Counted from the first letter of the stretch, positions 47,903 to 56,324 are shown. The stretch is DNA of 64,000 nucleotides from Curtobacterium sp. TC1 (GCF_019844075.1 NZ_CP081964.1:558001-622000); one strand, 5' to 3'. Notes: generated from the letters alone by a model not told the origin. Numbers and translations are program-made.

Positions 47903-48501
47903 ACGCGACCAACCGTGGGCTCGGCCGGACGGCGCTCGTCGTCGTCGGGCTCGTCCTGCTCGTCGCCGGGGTCGGTGCGATCCTGGTGCAGACCGCCCAG
48001 GGCCTGCCGCTCGTGGCGTCCTGGTGGCGCACGGCCGGCGAGGCGCTCGCGGGCCTCGGCACGGACACGTCACGCGATGACTCCCTGCTGTCGTGGACGT
48101 GGGTGCTCGGCGGCGGGGTCGTCGTCGGCATCCTGGCGATCGTGGTGCTGACGACGCTCGGCGGTGGCCGCGAGGGCACCGTCGTCGAGAGCGACGGATC
48201 GGCCGACGGTGTCGCCGGTTCGGTGCGGGTGGAGTCCACGGCCGTGCAGCACGCGCTGTCGTCGGCGATCGGTGGACTGCCGCAGGTGGCCTCGCTCGCG
48301 GTCGACGTGTACCGCGTCCGCGGTGGCCGGGCGATCCGGGTGCGGGTGCGTCCGCGCCGGGGTGCGTCGCCGCGCGAGGTCACCGAACGGGTGGAAGCCG
48401 TCGTGGCGGACCTGGACGCCCTGCTCGGCGAACGCCTGCCGGTCCTGCTCGAGATCGCGCGCGATGGGGCCGGGTCCTCGCGCCCGGACCGCGTGCACTA
48501 G
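47899..48501 (+). CDS. AmaP-like membrane anchor
   Basis: 200 residues with two transmembrane helices (ALVVVGLVLLVAGVGAILVQ and WVLGGGVVVGILAIVVLTTL) and a cytosolic Asp23-like domain (LPQVASLAVDVYRVRGGRAI, RVRVRPRRGASPREVTERVE). The plan matches AmaP, the anchor of Asp23 in Firmicutes. Last gene of the five; the APH-like gene starts 10 bases later and may be in the same transcript. Confidence 0.8.
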   Translation: MNATNRGLGRTALVVVGLVLLVAGVGAILVQTAQGLPLVASWWRTAGEALAGLGTDTSRDDSLLSWTWVLGGGVVVGILAIVVLTTLGGGREGTVVESDGSADGVAGSVRVESTAVQHALSSAIGGLPQVASLAVDVYRVRGGRAIRVRVRPRRGASPREVTERVEAVVADLDALLGERLPVLLEIARDGAGSSRPDRVH

Positions 48502-48511
48502 GACCGTCGTG

Positions 48512-49276
48512 GTGCGGTCGATCGGCGGGTTACCGGGTCCGGACGCCGTCGTCCCCGTGCCGCGCGTGGTCGCCGCGGCCGCCCGGGGCCGCGAGGTCGA
48601 CCTGGTCTGGCACAACGAGATCGGCGGCACGACCTTCCGGATCGGCCCCGACGAGCACGCCGACGAGTTCGTGAAGGTCCTGCCGCACGCCTACGGCCGG
48701 TGGATCGGCAACGAGGCCGCGCGACTCGAGTGGGCGTCGCGGTACGTGCGGGTGCCCGAGGTGCTCGACCACGGTGCGGACGACGACGGTGTCTGGCTGC
48801 ACACCCGTGCCGTCCCCGGGTGGAGTGCCGTCGATCCCCGCTGGCACGACGAACCCCGGACCGCGGTGATCGCGGTCGGCGAGGGGCTCCGCGCGTTCCA
48901 CGACACCCTGCCGGTGGACGACTGCCCCTTCGCGTGGTCGACCGTGGCGCGGCTCGACCGTGCTCGTGCGGCGGGTGCCGACACGGACCGCCTGGGCCCG
49001 GAGCCGCCCGGTGACCGCGTCGTGGTGTGCCACGGAGACCCGTGCACGCCCAACACGCTCATCGGTGCCGACGGCCGGTGGAGCGGGCACGTCGACCTGG
49101 ACGCCACGGGTGTCGCGGACCGCTGGGCCGACCTGGCGGTGGCGACGATGGCGCTGGGGTGGAACTACGGGCCCGGGTGGGAGCCGCTGTTCCACGAGGC
49201 GTACGGGGTGCCCGACGATCCGGAGCGGACTGCGTGGTACCGGGCGTTGTGGAACGTCGATGTCGACGACGTCTGA
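48512..49276 (+). CDS. APH-family (aminoglycoside 3'-phosphotransferase-like) kinase
   Basis: 254-residue small-molecule kinase. Brenner motif VVCHGDPCTPNTLI gives the catalytic Asp and metal-binding Asn; HVDLDATGVADRWADLAVA supplies the second metal ligand. The N-lobe has FVKVLP. It resembles APH(3') enzymes, but chromosomal homologues in soil and plant actinobacteria are often not resistance genes. GTG start; another GTG three bases upstream is equally open, with AGGA placed for either. Substrate unknown. Confidence 0.82.
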   Translation: MRSIGGLPGPDAVVPVPRVVAAAARGREVDLVWHNEIGGTTFRIGPDEHADEFVKVLPHAYGRWIGNEAARLEWASRYVRVPEVLDHGADDDGVWLHTRAVPGWSAVDPRWHDEPRTAVIAVGEGLRAFHDTLPVDDCPFAWSTVARLDRARAAGADTDRLGPEPPGDRVVVCHGDPCTPNTLIGADGRWSGHVDLDATGVADRWADLAVATMALGWNYGPGWEPLFHEAYGVPDDPERTAWYRALWNVDVDDV

Positions 49277-49305
49277 GTGCCCAGGGGCATGCCGTGTCGG
49301 CGGGG

Positions 49306-49965
49306 TCAGATCTTCGGTGGGCTGACGATGGGGTCGTCCCACGAAGGGAAGGCGGGGTGGACGCCCGGGAGCGACTGATCAGGGAAATCGGCGTGAGAAC
49401 GGCCTGCGACGGCCCGCCGGAGCTCGTGGGCGTCGTTGGTCCAGAACGGCTCGCTGTAGACGGTGATGGGGTAGTCGCCGTTCTCCTGGGCGGTGTACTG
49501 GATCTGCCAGCCGTCGCCGGTGGTGGCCCAGACTTCTTCGTCGCCGGTCATGGTTCGGCGTTCGATGGTCCAGCCCTGTTCGGTGAAGTAGTCGATCATC
49601 GCTTGCAGGTCGCGCCGCTGGTCGGTCGCGCCGGGCGGGGTCCAGAGTCTGGTGGTGCTCATGTCGTAGCTGTTCTCGGTGTCCGAGCCCGGTAGTGACG
49701 CGACGCCGTCACCACCGATCAGCGGCACGCGGTCGCCGCCGCCCCACTCCCACTCGCCGTCGTGCACCTGCAGCTGCGCGGCCTCCAGGAGTCGTTGCAT
49801 GTGGTCGTAGTGGTCGCGGTAGGCGTCGAACTCCTGGTGCAGAGACATCTCCGCGACGTCGTCCTGGGTCAGGCCGGCTGCGTCGGTGGGCATCTGGTCT
49901 CCTCCTGCTGCGCACCCGGTCAGCAGTCCCAGGGAGAGGACTGCCGTCGTGATGGTGCGGAGCAT
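49306..49965 (-). CDS. Lipoprotein, downstream copy of a tandem pair (possible immunity protein)
   Basis: 219 residues. Signal peptide with lipobox LLTGC (Cys 18), then an acidic helix-forming segment (SLHQEFDAYRDHYDHMQRLL) and an alpha/beta region (MIDYFTEQGWTIERR, WQIQYTAQENG). About 86% identical by my count to the copy upstream, with differences crowded in the last 35 residues. Its ATG is three bases after the upstream copy's stop. Both follow a large hydrolase gene on the same strand. I know no function for the family; a surface-bound protector against the hydrolase is the hypothesis. Confidence 0.8.
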   Translation of the reverse strand: MLRTITTAVLSLGLLTGCAAGGDQMPTDAAGLTQDDVAEMSLHQEFDAYRDHYDHMQRLLEAAQLQVHDGEWEWGGGDRVPLIGGDGVASLPGSDTENSYDMSTTRLWTPPGATDQRRDLQAMIDYFTEQGWTIERRTMTGDEEVWATTGDGWQIQYTAQENGDYPITVYSEPFWTNDAHELRRAVAGRSHADFPDQSLPGVHPAFPSWDDPIVSPPKI

Positions 49966-49968
49966 CGG

Positions 49969-50649
49969 TCAGATCTTGGGCTTGTTGACGACCGGGTCGT
50001 TCCAGGAGGGGAACGGCGGGAACACGCCCGGAAGTGACCGGTCGGGGAACGCTACGGTCGAGCGTCCGTAGATGGCATCCGAAAGGGCGTTGCCGTCGTT
50101 GGTCCAGAATGGCTCGCTGTAGACGGTGATCGGGTTGTCGCCGTTCTCCTGGGCGGTGTACTGGATCTGCCAGCCGTCGCCGGTGGTGGCCCAGACTTCT
50201 TCGTCGCCGGTGATGGTTCGGCGTTCGATGGTCCAGCCCTGTTCGGTGAAGTAGTCGATCATCGGTTGCAGGTCGCGCCGCTGGTCGGTCGCGCCGGGCG
50301 GGGTCCAGAGTCTGGTGGTGCTCATGTCATAGCTGTTCTTCGTGTCCGAGCCCGGTAACGGCGCGACACCATCACCCCCTATCCCGGGCAGATCGTCGCC
50401 GCCGCCCCATTCCCATTCGCCGTCGTGGACCTGGAGCTGTGCCTCTTTGAGGAGCCGTTGCATGTGGTCGTAGTGGTCCCGGAAGGCGTCGAACTCCTGG
50501 TGGAGCGACATCTCCGCGACGTCGTCCTGGGTCAGGCCGGCTGCGTCGGTGGGCATCTGGTCTCCTCCTGCCGCGCACCCGGTCAGCAGGGCCAGCGCCA
50601 GGGCTGCCGTCGTGATGGTGCGGAGCATCGATTGCATGGTGTTCATCAT
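49969..50649 (-). CDS. Lipoprotein, upstream copy of a tandem pair (possible immunity protein)
   Basis: 226 residues from the ATG that overlaps the hydrolase stop by 3 bases; an internal ATG gives the same 219-residue form as its paralogue. Lipobox LLTGC, QMPTDAAGLTQDDVAEMSLH and the shared core with the downstream copy. The overlap implies translational coupling to the hydrolase. The C-terminal stretch (DAIYGRSTVAFPDRSLPGVF) differs strongly from the partner while the middle is almost unchanged. Confidence 0.8.
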   Translation of the reverse strand: MMNTMQSMLRTITTAALALALLTGCAAGGDQMPTDAAGLTQDDVAEMSLHQEFDAFRDHYDHMQRLLKEAQLQVHDGEWEWGGGDDLPGIGGDGVAPLPGSDTKNSYDMSTTRLWTPPGATDQRRDLQPMIDYFTEQGWTIERRTITGDEEVWATTGDGWQIQYTAQENGDNPITVYSEPFWTNDGNALSDAIYGRSTVAFPDRSLPGVFPPFPSWNDPVVNKPKI

Positions 50650-52463
50650 GGCTTCCCGGTGGCGATGATCTTCGCGATCGTGTGCTGCGACGTGGCGTCA
50701 CGGGACAGGTAGCCGACGCCGCTGTCCGGGTACATGTCGTGGCCGGTGACGGCCTTGCTGCCCGGGGCGGCTTCCGCGCTGAACGTCCCGACGTCGCGCA
50801 GGTCGCGGGGATCGGTGCGTCCGATCCTCCCGAATCTCGCGGTGTGGTCCTCTGCGCCTTCGGTCGCGTAGACACGGCCCACGTTGAGGTGCTCGGGCGT
50901 GGTGGTGTCGGTGAACCCGACCGAGCCGTACGTGACGAACGAGTCCACGCGGTGCCGGGTCTGCGCGAGCGCCTCGGCCGCGGTGGTGGAGCCGTAGGAG
51001 TGTCCGAGGACGGTCACGGACCGCGGGGCCGTGCTGCGGCTGTCGTGGATGCCATCGAGGAAGGACGCCAGGTTCGCTCCGCCCGCGTGCGCGCGATCCT
51101 GCCGCGGAACCTCGATGACGCCCGGGGCGCGGTACCCGATCCACGACACGACCGCGAACGACTCTGACTGTCGATGCTTCCACGCGGTTTCCAGAAGGCC
51201 TTTGGCGGCACGGACCTTCTCACCCATGCTGTCGAGCGTGGTCATCGCACCCGGCACGTTGACGGTCACGTTGGACGCCGTGTCCAGGTCGCCGAGCGCG
51301 ACGGCGGCGACGAGCGCGCCGTTCGAGACGCCGAACCCGACCAACTGTGCGACCGCTGCCGAGGGCGCCTTCAGGCGACCTGCGAGCTGATCAGCGCGGT
51401 TGAGCCCGTCACGGAGCGCGATGACCTGCTCCCGGAACTCGTCGAGGCTGACCGCCCCGTAGGTGTAGGCCAGTCCCATCAGCCGGTACAGCCGCTCCGG
51501 ATCCCGCACGGCTGCGGAGAGTACTGCGCGAGATGCGATGTCGCGCTGCGCGGCGGGAACCCCGTCGAGCCCCGCGAACTGCAGCTGCGTGGTGAGCGGC
51601 AGCGCGCGGACGTCGGCGTCGGTGAAGCCGAGCGCTGCCCAGATCGCTGCGACCTCGGCCGGGGTCAGCGACGAATCGAGCAGCCGCTGCAGCCCTGGTG
51701 GGAGCGTCGAGGCAGCGGCGGCGTCGAGCGCGGTGTCCGCCAGGGAGCCCCCGCCGGCAGCGCTGAAGGCGTCCGCGACCCGGTCGGTCCAGGACGCGTC
51801 CTCGGCGTTCTCGGCGAGGTAGTCGCCGAACCCGCGCGGCAGCGTCGCGCCGTCGATGGGGACCCAGCTGCACCGGCTCGTGAACGCGGTCCAGGCGTTG
51901 CGCACCCGGACCATGTCCTGTTCCGTCGAGGCGTCCTGCGCGCGGGCGGTCGCGCTGAACTGCCGCAGCCTGGTCGGGTCGGCACTGCTGCGTCCGCCGG
52001 AGCGACCACCGCCGGTGCGCTGGCGCGTCCGGGCGCTGAAGGTCGCGGAGACCGGTGACGGGCGCTTCGGTGTGCTGGACGGCTTCGGGTCGAAGACCGC
52101 GCTGCTCCAGTCGAGCACAGGTTGCATCGGCACGCCACCGGCGATGCGCACGAGCTCACGGTCGGCTTCGCGCCGCTGCCACGCGGCCAGGTCCGCCGAT
52201 CGCTGCCGTTCCTCGTCCGCCTGCCGTTGCACGATGCGGAGCTGATCGGCCAAGCTCTCGAGCTCCTTCGCCAGCCGGACGCGGTCGGCGGACTCCGTCA
52301 CGCGAGCAGCCTCGAACAGTCGCGCGTACGCGCCGTCGAAGTCGAGGAGCGCGGCCTCGGCGGTGCTCCGACGCGGTCCGGCGCTGGCTCGCAGCGTGAG
52401 TGCCACCTCGACCGCGCAATCGACCAACCGCGACGCCGCTGCGTCGTCGAACTCGATCCCCAT
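50646..52463 (-). CDS. Large DUF1023-type alpha/beta-hydrolase with helical N-terminal domain (possible secreted lipase effector)
   Basis: 605 residues without signal peptide. Residues 1-110 are helical and charged (SADRVRLAKELESLADQLRI), like the export domains of type VII-secreted proteins, but no WxG turn is evident. A Ser/Pro/Arg-rich linker (about 125-160) and a second helical region with LTPAEVAAIWAALGFTDADV follow. The C-terminal hydrolase carries GHSYGS with nucleophile Ser about 489 and a late His in GHDMYPD, as in DUF1023 esterases of actinobacteria. The start is the ATG of MGIEFDD, preceded by GGTGGGGG. Stop and start overlap with a lipoprotein gene. The target (lipid or other ester) is unknown. 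Confidence 0.78.
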   Translation of the reverse strand: MGIEFDDAAASRLVDCAVEVALTLRASAGPRRSTAEAALLDFDGAYARLFEAARVTESADRVRLAKELESLADQLRIVQRQADEERQRSADLAAWQRREADRELVRIAGGVPMQPVLDWSSAVFDPKPSSTPKRPSPVSATFSARTRQRTGGGRSGGRSSADPTRLRQFSATARAQDASTEQDMVRVRNAWTAFTSRCSWVPIDGATLPRGFGDYLAENAEDASWTDRVADAFSAAGGGSLADTALDAAAASTLPPGLQRLLDSSLTPAEVAAIWAALGFTDADVRALPLTTQLQFAGLDGVPAAQRDIASRAVLSAAVRDPERLYRLMGLAYTYGAVSLDEFREQVIALRDGLNRADQLAGRLKAPSAAVAQLVGFGVSNGALVAAVALGDLDTASNVTVNVPGAMTTLDSMGEKVRAAKGLLETAWKHRQSESFAVVSWIGYRAPGVIEVPRQDRAHAGGANLASFLDGIHDSRSTAPRSVTVLGHSYGSTTAAEALAQTRHRVDSFVTYGSVGFTDTTTPEHLNVGRVYATEGAEDHTARFGRIGRTDPRDLRDVGTFSAEAAPGSKAVTGHDMYPDSGVGYLSRDATSQHTIAKIIATGKP

Positions 52464-52502
52464 CGTCCCCCACCATCCAACTGGCCGTTGTGGGAAACAT
52501 AG

Positions 52503-52527
52503 CATTTCAGCAGTTCAGTGTGAAATG
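52503..52527 (-). promoter_or_regulatory. Inverted repeat upstream of the hydrolase operon
   Basis: CATTTCA (52503-52509) and TGAAATG (52521-52527) are 11 bases apart. On the minus strand a TTTCAC/TATGTT pair 18 bp apart overlaps it and could be the promoter. Possible operator. Confidence 0.4.
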
Positions 52528-52555
52528 TTGCGTGGTGCGCTGTGGAGAAACAGCG

Positions 52556-52586
52556 GACCGCCGCCCGCGGGGAGCGGGCGGCGGTC
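52556..52586 (-). terminator. Terminator of the M23 peptidase gene
   Basis: GACCGCCGCCCGC (52556-52568) and GCGGGCGGCGGTC (52574-52586) form a perfect 13-bp stem with loop GGGGA, 18 bp after the stop. Confidence 0.85.
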
Positions 52587-52604
52587 GGTGTGCGATCGAG
52601 CGGG

Positions 52605-53951
52605 CTAGAAGGCGACGCCCCGCGCGGACATGAACGGCACCGGGTCGGTCGTGGCGCCGTTGATGTGGACCTCGATGTGGCTGTGGCACCCGGTGGACTG
52701 GCCGGTCGAGCCGACGAGCGCGATGAGCTGCCCTGCGGAGACCTGCTGTCCGGTGCTGACCCGGAACCCGCCGTTGACGATGTGACCGTAGGCCGTCTGG
52801 ACGCCGTTGCCGTGGTTGATGCGGACGTAGTTGCCGTAGCCGCCGTACCAGCCGACGTAGTCGACGGTGCCGGCCGACGCGGCGACGATCGGCGTCGAGC
52901 AGCCGCTGGCCAGGTCGGTGCCGTCGTGCTTGATGACGGTGCCGTAGATCGGGTGCACGCGGTAGCCGTACGGGCTGATCACGTAGCCGCTGGCCGGACG
53001 GACCCAGCCCTGACCGCCACCCGAGCCGGCGGAGCCGCCACTGCCCGAGCCGCTGCTGCCGGAGCCACCACCGCCTCCGGACGATCCGCCGCCGGCGTTC
53101 GCTGCCGCAGCCGCCGCGGCCAGTTCTCGGGCGGCACGGGCCTCGGCCTCGCGCGCGGCCTTCGCCTCGGCTGCCTTGCGGACGCGCTCGCCCTTGGCGA
53201 ACTCGGCTTCGGTGCGGACGCGGCCGGAGACCAGGGTCGCGAGCTGGGCGTCGAGCCGGGCCTTGTTCGACTGCTGTTCGTCGTACGCGGTCTGCACGGC
53301 GTCGGAAGCGGCCTGTGCCTCTTGCATGCGGGCCTCGGCCTTCGCGGCGAGCCGCTCGAGCTCCGCTGCGGCACGGTCGGCCTGGGCTTCGAGCGAACGG
53401 GTGACGCCGGCGTCGACGGCTGCGGCGGCCTGGACGCGCTCGGCCTGTTCCGACAGCTTGCTCAGTGCACCGAGGTCGTAGAGCAGGTCGCGCGCATCGT
53501 CGCCCTTGGTCAGCACCGAGGTCGTGACGTCGGCGCCGCCGGAGCGGGCCATCTGGGCGGCGAACTGGCCGGCCTGCGCGGCGCTCTGCTCGGCGACCTT
53601 CGCGTGCTCGTCGGCCTTCGCGCGGAGCTTCTGCTCTTCTTCGGCAGCGTCCTGCGCATCGGACTGGGCGTCGAAGAACACCTGCCCGAGCTCCTTCGCC
53701 TTCGCCTGGGCGGCCTCGACCTCGGCGTCGAGCTCGCTGATGATGCCCTTGATCTCGGTGATCTGCCCCTGCTTGGCGGATTCCTTGCCGCGGGCGTTCT
53801 TGACCTCATCCCACGTGGGGTAGGTGACCGCCTGGGCAGTGGGCGCATCGACGACGACCGTGCCGACGAGGCCTGCGAGTGCCAGGCCGGTGACGGCGAG
53901 GCGGAGGCGCACGGAGGCACGAGGGGTGCGGTGGCTGGTGGGGCGAGACAT
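52605..53951 (-). CDS. Secreted M23 endopeptidase with coiled coil
   Basis: 448 residues. Signal peptide to about TAQA (residue 41), then a long coiled coil (about 55-270: SELDAEVEAAQAKAKELGQ, AKAEARMQEAQAASDAV) as in RipC/NlpD-type cell-separation factors, a Gly/Ser linker, and an M23 LytM domain. Zinc ligands are the His and Asp of HDGTDLA and the last His of HSHIEVH, with a further His in YGHIVNGG. All catalytic residues are present, so it should cleave peptidoglycan cross-links or stems. No SD sequence is seen before the ATG. Confidence 0.93.
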   Translation of the reverse strand: MSRPTSHRTPRASVRLRLAVTGLALAGLVGTVVVDAPTAQAVTYPTWDEVKNARGKESAKQGQITEIKGIISELDAEVEAAQAKAKELGQVFFDAQSDAQDAAEEEQKLRAKADEHAKVAEQSAAQAGQFAAQMARSGGADVTTSVLTKGDDARDLLYDLGALSKLSEQAERVQAAAAVDAGVTRSLEAQADRAAAELERLAAKAEARMQEAQAASDAVQTAYDEQQSNKARLDAQLATLVSGRVRTEAEFAKGERVRKAAEAKAAREAEARAARELAAAAAAANAGGGSSGGGGGSGSSGSGSGGSAGSGGGQGWVRPASGYVISPYGYRVHPIYGTVIKHDGTDLASGCSTPIVAASAGTVDYVGWYGGYGNYVRINHGNGVQTAYGHIVNGGFRVSTGQQVSAGQLIALVGSTGQSTGCHSHIEVHINGATTDPVPFMSARGVAF

Positions 53952-54015
53952 CGAGCACGAGCCTATACATCCGTACAGAGAAGATCGGACGGCGACGCGC
54001 CGCTGTGGACAACTC

Positions 54016-55686
54016 CTAGAACCCGCGTTCCTGCCGGATCTCGTCGGCGCTGCCGACCACGTCGCGTCGGAGCACCTCGGTGCCGGAGGTCCCCGCGTAG
54101 TCGTAGACGTCGAACCCCGTGCAGTGCGTGATCGTCGCGGGGGCGCCGAGCGAGTCCTCGACCGCGGTGGTCCACAGGTCGTGCGACCCGACCACCACGA
54201 ACGTCGGGTCGGCGTCGCGGTACGCCCCGAGGTCGACCAGCCACGGGTACGTGTCGAAGGTGTCGCGGACCTGCAGCAGCTGCACGTTCCGGGCGGAGTA
54301 CGTCGCGAGGGGCCGCACGGTCCAGAACTGTCCGACCCCGGTGACCGCCCGTCCGTCAGCCCAGCGGTCGAGGCAGGACGACGGCGTGTACCGGGCGGTG
54401 GCGACGGCGTGCGCGGTGCTCGGTGCGGTGGCGACCCCGGCTGCGAGGACGGCGACGGCGGCGATCGCGACGGTGGCCCGGACGCCGCGGAACGGCCGGT
54501 GCACGCGGGTGCGGCGGACCGCGGTGCGGGTGAGCTCGGCCACCGCGACGAGGGCCAGCAGCGGTGCGGTGACGACGGGCTCGAGGTACCGCGGGGTCTC
54601 CGACCCGACGACGACGACGACGCCGATCGACGCCGCGACGACGGTCACCAGGGGCAGGGCGGTGGCGACGAGCACGGTGCGCGCGGTCCGGACCCGCCAG
54701 GCCCAGACCGTGCCGCCGACGGTGACGAGCACCCCGACGAACATCAGGAGCAGTCCGGCGTCGCCCGCGGCCGTGCCGGCGCGCTCGTCGGTCAGGGCCG
54801 CGAAGAACTGCAGGGTCTCCACCGCGCGTGACGGTCGGACGTACGTGGCCGGGTCGAGCGACACGAAGGGCTGCAGCGGGATCCGCGCCAGGTACCCGAC
54901 CAACGAACCGACCGTCACGGTGCCGGACAGCAGCAGGGCGGGGCCCCACGGCACCCGGCGCACCGCCGCCAGCAGCACGAGCGTGACGACCACGGGCGCG
55001 GCGGACCACGGCACGTACAGCGGGTTCGACGCCGTCGTGCACACCGCGACCAGGCCGAGCACCACGAGCACGACGACCGACGCCCGCCCGAACCGCACGG
55101 CACGGAGCACGAGCACCGCGGTGCCGAGCATCGCCAGCACGACGCCGTAGTAGTACGTCGTCGTGAGCAGCAGGGACGCCAGTTCGAGCGACGTCGCGGT
55201 GGCCGACGACTCCGTCAGCACGAGCAGGGTCACGAACGCCACGGCGGCCGCCGACACCGTGATGCGGGCCGCTCGCCCGGCCGACGGCATGAGCTCGTTC
55301 GCGGCCGCCCGCACCAGCGCGTACACGGCCAGCAGGACGAGCACCCCGTTCAGCGCCAGCGCCTGCTGCGGGGTGCTCGTGACGAGGGCGCAGAGCAGGT
55401 AGACGGGGAGCTCGGGGAAGAAGAACAGCGCCGGGGACATCGCCCACTCGAACGGCTGCCCGAGCTGCATCGACCGGTGCACCAGCGGCAGCAGCACCGA
55501 GTCGCCGTCGTACCAGAGCAAGGCGACCCGCTCCGTCGCGACGACGTGGCGGAGGGCCACGACGGACAGGGCCAGCGCGACCAGCGCGCCCAGGGCCTCC
55601 CGTCCGATCGCCCCGGCCACGCCGCCGGACCGACGGCCGCCGGACGGAGCCGGCGCCACGGCGGCGCGACGCGGTGCTCGGGGCAT
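54016..55686 (-). CDS. Polytopic membrane protein, GT-C glycosyltransferase-like
   Basis: 556 residues with about 10-12 hydrophobic segments and a soluble C-terminal domain of about 120 residues (SSCLDRWADGRAVTGVGQFW, TFVVVGSHDLW). An early YDGDSVLLPLVH loop resembles the first extracytoplasmic loop of GT-C mannosyl or arabinosyl transferases, which carries the catalytic acid. No strict family recognised. The start is the ATG of MPRAPRR. Divergent from pyrE; the M23 gene lies 64 bp downstream on the same strand. Confidence 0.7.
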   Translation of the reverse strand: MPRAPRRAAVAPAPSGGRRSGGVAGAIGREALGALVALALSVVALRHVVATERVALLWYDGDSVLLPLVHRSMQLGQPFEWAMSPALFFFPELPVYLLCALVTSTPQQALALNGVLVLLAVYALVRAAANELMPSAGRAARITVSAAAVAFVTLLVLTESSATATSLELASLLLTTTYYYGVVLAMLGTAVLVLRAVRFGRASVVVLVVLGLVAVCTTASNPLYVPWSAAPVVVTLVLLAAVRRVPWGPALLLSGTVTVGSLVGYLARIPLQPFVSLDPATYVRPSRAVETLQFFAALTDERAGTAAGDAGLLLMFVGVLVTVGGTVWAWRVRTARTVLVATALPLVTVVAASIGVVVVVGSETPRYLEPVVTAPLLALVAVAELTRTAVRRTRVHRPFRGVRATVAIAAVAVLAAGVATAPSTAHAVATARYTPSSCLDRWADGRAVTGVGQFWTVRPLATYSARNVQLLQVRDTFDTYPWLVDLGAYRDADPTFVVVGSHDLWTTAVEDSLGAPATITHCTGFDVYDYAGTSGTEVLRRDVVGSADEIRQERGF

Positions 55687-55758
55687 GACCCGGAGCGTAC
55701 CGAGGGCTGCTCGGGACGACCCCACAGACCGGGGGAGCGCGCTGCGAGCCCGACCGGC

Positions 55759-55775
55759 TACCCTTGTGCGCTGTG
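55759..55775 (+). promoter_or_regulatory. pyrE -10 box and leaderless GTG
   Basis: TACCCT (55759-55764) is followed after 8 bases by the GTG start, with no Shine-Dalgarno sequence. Pattern of a leaderless actinobacterial transcript. Confidence 0.55.
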
Positions 55776-56324
55776 ACCGACGCGCGCGAACAGTTGATCC
55801 AGTACATCTCCTCCGAAGCGGTGTTCCACGGCGACTTCACCCTGACCAGCGGGAAGAAGGCGACGTACTACATCGACCTGCGGAAGGTCAGCCTGGACCA
55901 CCGGGTCGCGCCGCTGATCGGACAGGTCATGACCGAGCTCGTGCAGCAGGTGCCCGACGTCTCGGCCGTCGGCGGCCTCACCATGGGCGCCGACCCCATC
56001 GCCAGCGCCGTGCTGCACCAGGCCGCCGCACAGGGCCTCACCTACGACGCCTTCGTCGTCCGCAAGGAGCCGAAGGACCACGGCCGCGGCAAGCAGGTCG
56101 AGGGCCCGGACCTCACGGGTAAGCGCGTCGTCGTGCTCGAGGACACCTCCACCACCGGCGGCTCGCCGCTCAAGGCGGCCGAGGCGCTCGAGCGCGAAGG
56201 CGCGATCGTCGCGGCCGTCGCGGTCGTCGTCGACCGCGACACCGGCGCCAAGGAGACCATCGAGGCAGCCGGGTACCCCTACTTCGCGGCCATCGGGTTG
56301 GCTGATCTGGGGCTGACCGCGTGA
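55773..56324 (+). CDS. pyrE: Orotate phosphoribosyltransferase
   Basis: 183-residue enzyme of pyrimidine synthesis joining orotate and PRPP. FTLTSGKKATYYIDLRKVSL is the family N-terminus; RKEPKDHGRGKQVEG is the flexible catalytic loop; VVVLEDTSTTGGSPLKA is the PRPP-binding motif. GTG start chosen because the family region begins here; a TTG three codons earlier is open. The stop overlaps the GTG of the next gene. Confidence 0.96.
   Translation: MTDAREQLIQYISSEAVFHGDFTLTSGKKATYYIDLRKVSLDHRVAPLIGQVMTELVQQVPDVSAVGGLTMGADPIASAVLHQAAAQGLTYDAFVVRKEPKDHGRGKQVEGPDLTGKRVVVLEDTSTTGGSPLKAAEALEREGAIVAAVAVVVDRDTGAKETIEAAGYPYFAAIGLADLGLTA

Noticed and set aside
46154..48073. Minus-strand extension upstream of xthA across the Asp23 operon
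   Set aside because: The exonuclease family starts at MRVATWN; the extension is antisense to five overlapping genes.
48512..49276. Aminoglycoside resistance gene
   Set aside because: The catalytic motifs place it in the APH superfamily, but there is no mobile context or close match visible to known resistance enzymes, so only the family is reported.
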